NCBI GenBank assembly: GCA_022827165.1
Contig: JAJDTN010000377.1
Span: 1 to 15,287, forward strand
Length of the DNA: 15,287 nucleotides
Direction of reading: 5' to 3'
DNA from: Candidatus Latescibacterota bacterium
GTDB taxonomy: Bacteria > Latescibacterota > UBA2968 > UBA8231
This document shows, piece by piece, positions 1 through 7,375 of this stretch. Made by a program: the position numbers and the translations under genes. Below the pieces are notes generated by a model, which was not told the DNA's origin, searched no databases, and saw only the letters and a program-made list of their open reading frames with translations. Numbering within the stretch: position 1 is the first letter of the stretch; each line of letters begins with the position of its first letter.

Positions 1-1705
1 CCAGCGTCGTGGGAACGATCCCGGCGGGCAAAAGGGAGATGCTCAGCACGAGCATTCCCACGGCCCCCGCCATCGTCACCCCGGGCTGGTCCGTGGCGAA
101 CCTCAGGGCCCGGTCCAGAGGCCCTTGCAGGAACCTGTTCAGCAGCGCGTTCACGCGCCCCTGGAGCCGCGCGAAGAACCGGTCGAAGGCATTGGCCGGC
201 TCCCACTCCGGGCCGTGCAAATGGGACAGGTGGTTGGGCAGCACCAGCAGCGATTCGACCAGGGAAACCAGCAGCATGGCGATGATGATGATCGGCAGGG
301 CCCGCCAGACGTCACCGACGCCTCCCGGGATGAACAGCAAGGGGACGAAGGCCACCACCGAAGTGAGGACGGCGAAGGTCAAGGGCACCTTGATCCGCCG
401 TACGCCTCGGATCGCGGCTGCGACCCCGGGGGTCCCCCGCTTGCGTTCCGATTGAATGTGCTCGGCCACGACGATGGCATCGTCGACGATGATGCCGATG
501 GCGAGGACGAAGGAGAACAGGCTGATGGTGTTGATCGCCACGTCGAGTGCCATCATGATGGCGAGGGCGCCCATACCAGAAACGGCGAGGCCCACGGCGA
601 CCCAGAGGGCGAGCCGGATTTCGAGAAACAGGCTGAGTGCGATCAGCACCAGCACCAGCCCCAGGAGCCCGTTCTTGAGGAGGAGATCGGCGCGTTCCTC
701 GTAGACTTGGGATTCGTCATTCCACATGGTGACGCCCACACCGTCCGGCAGGGCCGGGATCACCTCGTCCGCCAGGTGCTCGCGGACGGTCCTGGCCACG
801 TCCATCACCTGCTCGCCATCGGCCCGGTAGACCTCGACGAAGACGGCGGGGTGGTTCTGATGCCGCACGATCAGGTCCGCTTCCTGGAAACCGTCGCGGA
901 CCTCGGCGATATCTCCAAGGCGCAGGACCGTGCCGTCACGGCCGCTGAGGAGGACGACCTCCTCGAAGTCCTTCTGGTCGTAGTTCTGGCCGAGGGTGCG
1001 GACCCTCACCTGGGATTCCCGGGTATCGATGCTGCCGGCGGACAGGTCCAGGGAACTCCGGCGAATCGTGTCGGCGATGTCGGTGAGCGTGAGTCCGAGG
1101 GCCCGCAGGCGGTGGAGGGGCACCTCGATGGAGATCTCGTAGCTCCGGACACCGCTGACCTCGACCTGGGAGACGGAGGGGAGCGTCGTGAGGTCGTCCT
1201 CGATCTGGTACGCCAGTTCCTTCAGCGCGCGCTCGGAGACGTCGCCGTGGACGATGAGCCGCATCATGCTCAGGCGGTTGTCCATCTCCCGGAACAGGGG
1301 ACGTTCGGCGCCGGCCGGGAAGGACTGTATTCGATTGACCGCGGACTCGATATCGTCCAAGGCCCGGGCCATGTCCGTATCGAAAGCCATTTGAACCCGC
1401 ACCGAGGCCATACCCGGGGCGGCTACGGACTTGACCGCCTTCACGTCATCCAGCCCGCTGACCTGGTCCTCGATCCTGACGACGATCGACTCCTCGATCT
1501 CCTCCGGTGTGGCGCCGGGATAGGCCATCGAGACTTCGATATGGTAGAATGGGGTCGTGGGCCAGGCTTCCCGCTCGATACCGGTCAGCGCCACCACCCC
1601 GGCGGCGACGATGGCCCACATCAACAGGTTGGCGGCCACACCGTTGCCGGCCATGTAGGCGATCGGGCCGGGCCGTTCCTCGTGATTGCCGTTGCCGGGA
1701 CTCAT
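1..1705 (-). CDS. RND-family efflux permease, inner-membrane subunit (partial, C-terminus beyond window)
   Basis: Proton-driven inner-membrane pump of a tripartite efflux system. I read it directly by translating the minus strand from the ATG at 1705; the frame stays open to the left edge, giving about 568 residues, roughly half of a normal RND permease of about 1,000-1,050. TM1 lies near residues 24-40, followed by the first periplasmic porter region (AYPGATPEEIEESI near residue 61). After that come membrane segments from about residue 340. The motif AIGIIVDDAIVVAEH places two adjacent aspartates at residues 408-409, matching the TM4 proton-relay pair of AcrB (D407/D408). The start overlaps the adaptor stop (ATGA), and GGAGG lies 13 nt upstream, so translation is probably coupled. 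Substrate class (drug or other small molecule) cannot be told from sequence. Family is near certain; subtype is not assigned. Confidence 0.95.
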   Translation of the reverse strand, partial: MSPGNGNHEERPGPIAYMAGNGVAANLLMWAIVAAGVVALTGIEREAWPTTPFYHIEVSMAYPGATPEEIEESIVVRIEDQVSGLDDVKAVKSVAAPGMASVRVQMAFDTDMARALDDIESAVNRIQSFPAGAERPLFREMDNRLSMMRLIVHGDVSERALKELAYQIEDDLTTLPSVSQVEVSGVRSYEISIEVPLHRLRALGLTLTDIADTIRRSSLDLSAGSIDTRESQVRVRTLGQNYDQKDFEEVVLLSGRDGTVLRLGDIAEVRDGFQEADLIVRHQNHPAVFVEVYRADGEQVMDVARTVREHLADEVIPALPDGVGVTMWNDESQVYEERADLLLKNGLLGLVLVLIALSLFLEIRLALWVAVGLAVSGMGALAIMMALDVAINTISLFSFVLAIGIIVDDAIVVAEHIQSERKRGTPGVAAAIRGVRRIKVPLTFAVLTSVVAFVPLLFIPGGVGDVWRALPIIIIAMLLVSLVESLLVLPNHLSHLHGPEWEPANAFDRFFARLQGRVNALLNRFLQGPLDRALRFATDQPGVTMAGAVGMLVLSISLLPAGIVPTTL

Positions 1706-2880
1706 GGCGCGGGGTCGGCCTCCGTGAGGACGCGCATGCCCTCGGTGGCGAACCGGATTCCGCCGGTGACTACCTTGCCGCCGCCTTCCAGGCCGCCGGT
1801 GACGAATACCCGGTCGTCGGCGCGCTGAAGCACGCGCACCGGAACGATGCTCACCACCCCGTCCTTCACCGTCCAGACCTCGTCGCCCGGCTGGAGGGCT
1901 GCTCTCGGCACCTTGAAGTAATCATCCGGCGCCAGGCCCTCGATCTCCACCTCCACGAAGGCACCCACGAGCAACGGATGCACGCCCGCCGGGAACGGGT
2001 CCGTAACGCGCACGATCACGTCGATGGTGCGCGTTCGCGCGTCGAGGGCCGCCTCGCCCCGATCGACATAGCCCTCCCAGGCATGACTCCCGCCGCGCGA
2101 CGGGGCGACCACCCGGGCCGCCACCCGCCGGTCCCCGTCCCCCGGCGCGAGCTCCCACAGCCCCGGGATCAGGGCCGCGTCGGCATCGGAGACCGGCACC
2201 ACCACCTCCACCGCATCCGCGGCGAAGAGGCGCCCCACGCTCTGTCCGGGCGCGAGGATCTGTCCCACGTCGACGGACTCGTCGCGCACGAAGCCGTCGA
2301 AGGGCGCGGTCACCCGTGTCCTGGAAAGGGAGAGCTCCGCGTCGGCCAGCCGCGCCTGGTCGCGCTCGAGGGCGGCACGGGCCGCCTTCAGCTGCGGCTC
2401 CCTCAGGGTGAGGGGATTGGCGGCCGGCGCCGAAGTTGCATTCCCCTGCCGCTCGGAGTAGAGCCGGTACTGGTCGCGGGCGATGGCGGCCCGTTCCTCT
2501 TCCTGGAGCAGGGCCACGCGGCGGGCGGCGAGATTGGCCTCGGCTTCCTGCACCCGGTGGAGGTAGTCCGCCTCCTCGATGCGGAACAGCGCCTGGCCCG
2601 CCTTCACCCGGCCCCCGCTCTGGAATCCCGGGTCGACCCACACGACTCGCCCGCCCACCTGCGGCGCCACGTCGATCTCCGCGCTCGGCCTCACGGTGCC
2701 GGCCCCGTACACGGGTATGGCCCCGGACCCGGCGGCGACGAGGCCGGTCTGGGCGAAGGGGATCTGCGGCGGCGGCTCGGTGCGGGCCGGCTCGGGAGCC
2801 ATGGAGACCAGGAGGGCCGCCAGGCCCACGGCAACGACGAGGATGGCGGCGGCGGCGACGAGGCTGCGGATGCGGGACAT
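1702..2880 (-). CDS. RND efflux periplasmic adaptor (membrane fusion protein, HlyD/AcrA type)
   Basis: 392-residue adaptor that bridges the inner-membrane permease and the outer-membrane factor. Residues 5-26 form a hydrophobic N-terminal anchor with no obvious lipobox. The first half of the lipoyl-like domain is at about 66-104 (VAPQVGGRVVWVDPGFQSGG). A helical hairpin rich in Glu, Arg and Ala covers about 105-188. The second lipoyl half follows at about 189-215 (TRVTAPFDGFVRD), then beta-barrel and membrane-proximal domains. I chose the ATG at 2880 because the hydrophobic signal begins there, the frame further upstream would run into the preceding gene, and GGAG sits about 11-12 nt upstream. 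It starts 7 nt after the outer-membrane factor stop and ends inside the permease start codon, so all three are one operon. The extended Ala/Asn/Pro-rich loop at about 146-157 at the hairpin tip is a local oddity. Confidence 0.93.
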   Translation of the reverse strand: MSRIRSLVAAAAILVVAVGLAALLVSMAPEPARTEPPPQIPFAQTGLVAAGSGAIPVYGAGTVRPSAEIDVAPQVGGRVVWVDPGFQSGGRVKAGQALFRIEEADYLHRVQEAEANLAARRVALLQEEERAAIARDQYRLYSERQGNATSAPAANPLTLREPQLKAARAALERDQARLADAELSLSRTRVTAPFDGFVRDESVDVGQILAPGQSVGRLFAADAVEVVVPVSDADAALIPGLWELAPGDGDRRVAARVVAPSRGGSHAWEGYVDRGEAALDARTRTIDVIVRVTDPFPAGVHPLLVGAFVEVEIEGLAPDDYFKVPRAALQPGDEVWTVKDGVVSIVPVRVLQRADDRVFVTGGLEGGGKVVTGGIRFATEGMRVLTEADPAP

Positions 2881-2887
2881 GGGCGAC

Positions 2888-4432
2888 TTACTCCGTGGAG
2901 GTCGGCGGCGGGGTAGCGGCAGCCGCGCTGCTCTGCCGGATGGCTTCCCGGTTGTCGGCGGTCCACGCGCCGCCCAGCGCGCGGTGCAGCGCGAGGCGGG
3001 CGTAGCCGAGGTCACGTTCGGCGGCCGCCTGCGCGGCCTGCGCGCCGAGGAGAGTCTGCGATGCGGCCAGGAAAGCCTCGTACCCGCCGACCCCGGAGAG
3101 GTACCGCCGCTCCTGCAACCCGGCTTCGGCCCCGGCCTCCTCCGCCAGCGAGACCAGCAGCGAGTGGCGGCGGCGGCTGGCCTCCAGACCGGCGAGAGCG
3201 GACTCGACCTCGTTGACCGCGGTCACCACGGCCCGCCCGTAGGCGGCGGCCGCCTCATCCAACCGGGCCTCGGCGAGAGCGACATTGCCGCGAAGGCGCG
3301 AACCCTGGAAAACCGGGCCGAGCAGGTTCAGGCTGAGATTCCGGAACCACTGATCCGGGTCGAACCACTCGTCGGCCTCGGTGCTCTGCACTCCGATGGA
3401 GCCGTGCAGGGACAGTCTCGGCAGCAGGTCCGCGCGGCGGGCGCCGACGGTGTACCGGGCCGCTTCCACCCGCTGCCTGGCGGCGCCGACATCGGGCCGC
3501 TGCGCCAGGAGGCCGGCGGGAATGCCGGCCGGGACCGGCTCGAGCGCCGCGGCAGGGGTCAGGGAACCGGGCAGCAACTCCGCGAGGTCGGCGCGGTAAC
3601 CTCCCAGGAGCACCCACAGCCGCCCCTCCGCATCGGCCAGCAGGGCCTCGATCTGCGGCAGCCCGGCCTGCGTGTTGCGCAGATGGCGCCGCGCCGCATG
3701 GAGGCCGCCCGCATCGCTCAGGCCGCGGCCATAGCGGGACTCGGCAAGGGACTCCTGGTGCCGCAGGATCTCCACCATCTCGCCGGTCAGCCTCCGCTGC
3801 CGGCGCAGGTTGGCGATCTCGAGGTAGGTCCGCACAGTCTCGGCCAGCACCCCCATGCGGGCCGTGAGGTAGTCGGACTCCGAGGCCAGCCGCGCGGCCC
3901 CGGCGGCGAGGGCGTCGTTTCGGTTCCGGCCCCAGAAGTCGAGCTCGTAGGCGACTTCCGCGGCGGCGGTGTAGGTGGTCAGTCCGAGGCGGTCGGGGAG
4001 AACGAGTCCGGATGCACCCAGACCGGACTCCAGGCCCAGTTCGTCGAATTGGGCGCCGATGCCCGCATTGGTGGGTGTGTCGGAGTCGCTGACGCCGACC
4101 GCGGGCTGAAGGAGCGGAAAGACCGGGGCCCTGGCGATGCGGGCCCGGGCCCTGGCCTGATCGACCCGGGCCACCGCCGCGGCCAGGTCGAAGTTCGAGG
4201 CGAGCACCTCCGCGATCACCCGGTCGAGCATCGGGTCGGAGAAGCTCTTCCACCACTCCCGCGGCTCGTAGGGACCGGCCGCTTCCCCGCCGGCGAACCC
4301 GGCCGGCAGCTCCTCCACCGCCTCGAGGACCGGGGGGGTCTGCTTCGGTGCAAGGGAGCAGGCGGAGATGAGACAGCCGACGATGGCCGGCCTCAGCAAT
4401 CCGGAAACCTGGTTCCTCCCATAGCAGGCCAT
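2888..4432 (-). CDS. Outer-membrane efflux factor, NodT/OprM-type lipoprotein (TolC family)
   Basis: 514-residue outer-membrane channel subunit of the efflux system. The N-terminus carries a short hydrophobic stretch ending in LISAC (Cys25), a lipobox-like site, so the protein is probably lipid-anchored like OprM. Two related OEP repeats follow: one begins near residue 60 (EWWKSFSDPMLDRVIAEVLA), and the second half includes GLLAQRPDVGAARQRVEAAR, a segment typical of this family. Long Ala/Glu/Arg-rich helices fit the alpha-barrel. Length is near the 460-510 usual for the family. The ATG at 4432 has AGAGG about 8 nt upstream; an internal TTG at residue 12 preceded by GGGAGGA is a possible alternative but would shorten the signal sequence. 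It is the first gene of the operon; OMF-first order is less common than adaptor-permease-OMF. I see no regulator beside it. Confidence 0.92.
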   Translation of the reverse strand: MACYGRNQVSGLLRPAIVGCLISACSLAPKQTPPVLEAVEELPAGFAGGEAAGPYEPREWWKSFSDPMLDRVIAEVLASNFDLAAAVARVDQARARARIARAPVFPLLQPAVGVSDSDTPTNAGIGAQFDELGLESGLGASGLVLPDRLGLTTYTAAAEVAYELDFWGRNRNDALAAGAARLASESDYLTARMGVLAETVRTYLEIANLRRQRRLTGEMVEILRHQESLAESRYGRGLSDAGGLHAARRHLRNTQAGLPQIEALLADAEGRLWVLLGGYRADLAELLPGSLTPAAALEPVPAGIPAGLLAQRPDVGAARQRVEAARYTVGARRADLLPRLSLHGSIGVQSTEADEWFDPDQWFRNLSLNLLGPVFQGSRLRGNVALAEARLDEAAAAYGRAVVTAVNEVESALAGLEASRRRHSLLVSLAEEAGAEAGLQERRYLSGVGGYEAFLAASQTLLGAQAAQAAAERDLGYARLALHRALGGAWTADNREAIRQSSAAAATPPPTSTE

Positions 4433-4540
4433 CTCCCTACCCTCTCGCGGCGACGGCAGCGGGGCACACCAAAGCCTCTGTCATCTTGCCGTGACCTTCC
4501 GAAGTGTACGCAATCAAGGGAAATCCGGCATGGTTGCGGG

Positions 4541-6088
4541 TCAGGACCCCGGCGAGTCGACGAACTGAAAGGCGTACAACTTGCAGTCGCGCATGACGAA
4601 ACGGATCCGGACGGGTGTCCCGGACAACGGGCCGACATCCGCGCCCTTCTTCCAGCGGACGGGCATGCGCACCGAGTTGCCGCAGATCCAGGAGGCGTCG
4701 CGCTCCGTGTACCCGCCGAGGGGACGTCCCTGCGCATCCTGAAGCTCGACGCGCACGGCGCCGCCGCCGCCGGTGTCGAGGTTCAGCTCCAGACGCCGGC
4801 CCTCGAAGCGGACGACGGGCGTGACGATCTCGCCGCCGCCGTAGCCCGCATCCGCCGACACGAACCCGTCGAGCCGCAGGATGGCCCGGCCGATGCCGGA
4901 GAGGTGGCCCCCGCCCGCCGGGTCGACGAGGCCGTCGTGGTCGCGGTTGGTGCCGCTGTAGTAGATCCAGATCTCGTCACCTCTTCGCACCGGCTGCGGC
5001 ATGGCCCAGACCATGCGCGAGGAGAAGCCGCCTTCGGGCCCCGGGCTCAGAAAGGGCCGCCGTCCGCCGCAGCGCAGGAAGTTCACTCCGTCGCGGCTCA
5101 CCGACAGACGCGCGTCGAAGCGGCTGGGGCCGTAGATCTGCTGCGTCTCGGTGCGCGGGACATCCATGTCGTCGCGGACCGTGGTCACCACCGGCTCGCG
5201 GTTGAACCAGTACCAGTTGGCGTTGGCCAGCATGACGTACACGCCGTGGGCGTCCGGGTACTTGAAGACGGTGGCGCCGTAGTAGTCCATCGGCGTCCTG
5301 CCGTACGGCTTCTCCGGCGCCGTGGGATCCAGCGGCGCCCCGGTCTCGTACGTCGCCAGGTCTTCCTCGTCCGGCCACATGACCGTCTTCTGGTTCTCCC
5401 AGTTGATCAGATCGTCGGATTCGAGACGCCGCACCGTCCGGTAGTTCTCGTTGCCGGTGGCGGTGGTGTGGCGTTTGGCGACCCAGCGGCGGGTGTAGAG
5501 AACGTAGCGCCCGATGGCGGGGTCCCGGAAGATGATGCTCTGCGTATCCCAGCCGCCGCGGTGCGGCAGCTGCATGCGGCGAAGGAACTTCCAGTGGATT
5601 CCGTCGGGCGAGCCGTGCATGTGGAACTGCATCGCCACATCCGGATTGTAGACCTTCGACTGGTTCTTGTAGCGCTCCTCCGGCGGGGCCTTCGGGTCGA
5701 TCCAGACCGAGCTGCCGCCGATCTTGCCCGGGATGACGACGTTGTTGGCCGTCGACCCGCCTTCGTCGATGAGGTTCAGCTCCGGCTTGTCGAAGTGGAT
5801 GCCGTCCGTCGATTCCGCATAGCCGACGTAGGCCTGCTCCAGGCCGGGCCCGGACCCCGCCTTGCGCAGGTGATACCACAGCCGGATTCGCCCGTCCTCT
5901 TCCTGCAGCACGCTGCTGTAGATGCCGAAGCTGGTGGTGGACGGATCCTCCCACGGGGCGCCGGCGGTGACCACCGGCTCCGCCGCCTGGCCGGGTGGAT
6001 TCATGGTGAGCTCGACGCCATGGCCGGCGGCCATCAAGCGATCGTCGACGAAGAGCTGCTTTCTCGATCCGATGTCCATCGGCTTCAT
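4541..6088 (-). CDS. Glycosidase-like five-bladed beta-propeller protein (GH32/GH43-related, 'QLFVDDRL' type)
   Basis: 515-residue protein that begins MKPMDIGSRKQLFVDDRLM, an opening I associate with proteins of Planctomycetota, Lentisphaerae and similar bacteria commonly annotated as GH32/GH43-like or hypothetical. Blade-like repeats recur: FGIYSSVLQEEDGRIRLWYH, YVGYAESTDGIHFDKPELNL, QFHMHGSPDGIHWKFLRRMQ, LSVSRDGVNFLRCGGRRP and DEIWIYYSGTNRDHDGLVDP. The '(S/E)-x-DG-(I/V)-x-(F/W)' pattern is shared with GH32/43 propellers and BNR proteins. The last 100 residues (from about 410) look like a separate beta-sandwich. No signal peptide is visible, so a cytoplasmic role is likely. The start at 6088 is set by a strong Shine-Dalgarno; the frame extends upstream across the divergent gene, but that part is antisense shadow. 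I cannot assign catalytic residues or substrate. Confidence 0.85.
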   Translation of the reverse strand: MKPMDIGSRKQLFVDDRLMAAGHGVELTMNPPGQAAEPVVTAGAPWEDPSTTSFGIYSSVLQEEDGRIRLWYHLRKAGSGPGLEQAYVGYAESTDGIHFDKPELNLIDEGGSTANNVVIPGKIGGSSVWIDPKAPPEERYKNQSKVYNPDVAMQFHMHGSPDGIHWKFLRRMQLPHRGGWDTQSIIFRDPAIGRYVLYTRRWVAKRHTTATGNENYRTVRRLESDDLINWENQKTVMWPDEEDLATYETGAPLDPTAPEKPYGRTPMDYYGATVFKYPDAHGVYVMLANANWYWFNREPVVTTVRDDMDVPRTETQQIYGPSRFDARLSVSRDGVNFLRCGGRRPFLSPGPEGGFSSRMVWAMPQPVRRGDEIWIYYSGTNRDHDGLVDPAGGGHLSGIGRAILRLDGFVSADAGYGGGEIVTPVVRFEGRRLELNLDTGGGGAVRVELQDAQGRPLGGYTERDASWICGNSVRMPVRWKKGADVGPLSGTPVRIRFVMRDCKLYAFQFVDSPGS

Positions 6089-6163
6089 GATGCCCTCCCT
6101 GCAAACCCTCGCTTCGTGGTCACCTTCGGTTTGTCTATCATTGCGCGCCCGCAGAGACGCCTT
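6089..6163. promoter_or_regulatory. Divergent promoter region between glycosidase-like and sialidase-like genes
   Basis: This 75-bp gap must hold the transcription starts of both divergent genes. On the minus strand AGGGAGG (6094-6100) lies 5 nt before the ATG at 6088, a near-ideal ribosome binding site that decides that start. On the plus strand TATCAT (6136-6141) resembles a -10 box; the matching -35 is poor (TTCGTG at 6113-6118), and it would leave a leader of only about 15 nt before the GTG at 6164. The promoter calls are inferences from weak matches. Confidence 0.4.
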
Positions 6164-7375
6164 GTGAATCACTCGAAATTGTACTGGGACGAGACCCGCT
6201 ACTCCAGCTTCCCCACGGTGGTCGGGGGAGACCGCGGCGAGTTGTGGGTCGGATTCGACTGGAACTCCCACACGCCGCTGGCCCGCGGCGTCGAGGGTGC
6301 GGCGCACTCCCACGCAGGTGGCCTGGCGGGAGGCGCCACCGGTCACGTGGAGTTGTTCTCCCCGGACGGGGGGGACAACTGGTTCGAGGAGGGGAAGGAC
6401 GGGCGGTACCGCGAGTGCCCGGAGGCGCTGAGAAGCGCCGTGCTCAGCGACGGCACGCAGGTCCGGATCTCCCGTCCCGTCAACGCCTACCCGCCCGGGC
6501 GCAGGCAGGAGTTCGAGGCCCGCGGCTTTGCGGTGGAGGAGTTCCCGGGGCGCATCCACGTGGAGCACAGCCTGCGGGTGTCGCGAAAGCGGCCGCGACA
6601 GGGCTCCTGGGAACACCTTCTTCTCCGGAGCGGCGAGGAGCTGCCGTTCTTCGCCCTCGTCCGCAACGGGTCCGACCTGAAGAGCTGTGTTCTGGCCGAC
6701 GATACGATTCTCCACCAGGTCTACGGGAGCGCCCGGGCCGGCGATCCGTACCGGGCGTGGGTGCTGCGCTCGGAAGACGGCGGCGACACCTGGGAGATGG
6801 TGACGATGGCGTACGACGGCGGCGGGCATCCCTTCAACGAGAGCAGCCTGCTGGCGCTGCCGGGGGGCCGCATCCTGGCGATGGTGCGCACCTCGAGCGG
6901 CAGCAAGCGCATTCCACAGGAGGAGAAGTACCTCTTCCAGACACACTCGGACGACGGCGGCAAGACCTGGAGCCGGGTGAGAAAGACCGGGATGTGGGGA
7001 TATCCTCCGCACCTGCTGCTGCTGAGCAGCGGCGATGTCCTGTGCAGCTACGGACACAGGCGGGCCCCCTTCGGGGTGCGGGCCTGCCTGTCCCGCGACG
7101 GCTGCGAGACCTGGGAGACCGCCGACGAGATCGTGCTCCGCGATGACGGTCTCACGACCGACGGGACCGTGGCCGGGAAGGGAACCCCCGACGACCTGGG
7201 TTACCCGCGGACGGTGGAGCTGCCCGACGGCTCGCTGTTCACCGTGTACTACATGACCCTCGGCGACAGCGTGACCCACGTGGCCGCTACCCGATGGACG
7301 CTGGGTCCGGCCCAGGCCTCCGCTTCGCGCCGGCCGCGTGCACGCGGGACTGTGCCCGCCGCCCCCGGTCCCTGA
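6164..7375 (+). CDS. Sialidase-like (BNR/Asp-box) six-bladed beta-propeller protein
   Basis: 403-residue protein of the sialidase/neuraminidase superfamily. Four Asp-boxes are visible: SPDGGDNW near residue 66, SEDGGDTW at 203, SDDGGKTW at 262 and SRDGCETW at 310. The region RYSSFPTVV near residue 12 is the usual first-strand site, and the ending (VTHVAATRW) is typical of the fold's last blade. Such proteins in environmental bacteria are often predicted exo-alpha-sialidases, but many have lost or changed the arginine triad, and I cannot confirm the catalytic set. The start is uncertain: no ATG is in frame near the beginning, so I chose GTG at 6164, just before conserved-looking sequence, with only a weak AGAGA upstream; TTG at 6131 or GTG at 6116 are alternatives. 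No signal peptide is seen with any of them. The last 22 or so residues (Ala/Arg/Pro-rich) go beyond the fold and overlap the helicase frame. Confidence 0.85.
   Translation: MNHSKLYWDETRYSSFPTVVGGDRGELWVGFDWNSHTPLARGVEGAAHSHAGGLAGGATGHVELFSPDGGDNWFEEGKDGRYRECPEALRSAVLSDGTQVRISRPVNAYPPGRRQEFEARGFAVEEFPGRIHVEHSLRVSRKRPRQGSWEHLLLRSGEELPFFALVRNGSDLKSCVLADDTILHQVYGSARAGDPYRAWVLRSEDGGDTWEMVTMAYDGGGHPFNESSLLALPGGRILAMVRTSSGSKRIPQEEKYLFQTHSDDGGKTWSRVRKTGMWGYPPHLLLLSSGDVLCSYGHRRAPFGVRACLSRDGCETWETADEIVLRDDGLTTDGTVAGKGTPDDLGYPRTVELPDGSLFTVYYMTLGDSVTHVAATRWTLGPAQASASRRPRARGTVPAAPGP

Noticed and set aside
125..1828. 567-residue plus-strand open frame, rich in Asp, His and Gly
   Set aside because: It is the antisense shadow of the RND permease, whose minus-strand translation shows clear family motifs.
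4433..4540. Promoter for the efflux operon in the 108-bp gap (TACACT as -10 on the minus strand)
   Set aside because: No acceptable -35 box lies 16-18 bp away, so I cannot support a specific site although a promoter is expected here.
2579..7375. 1,598-residue open frame on the plus strand
   Set aside because: Only the last 403 residues are a recognisable protein (sialidase-like). The rest is antisense to the efflux factor and glycosidase-like genes, open because of high GC.
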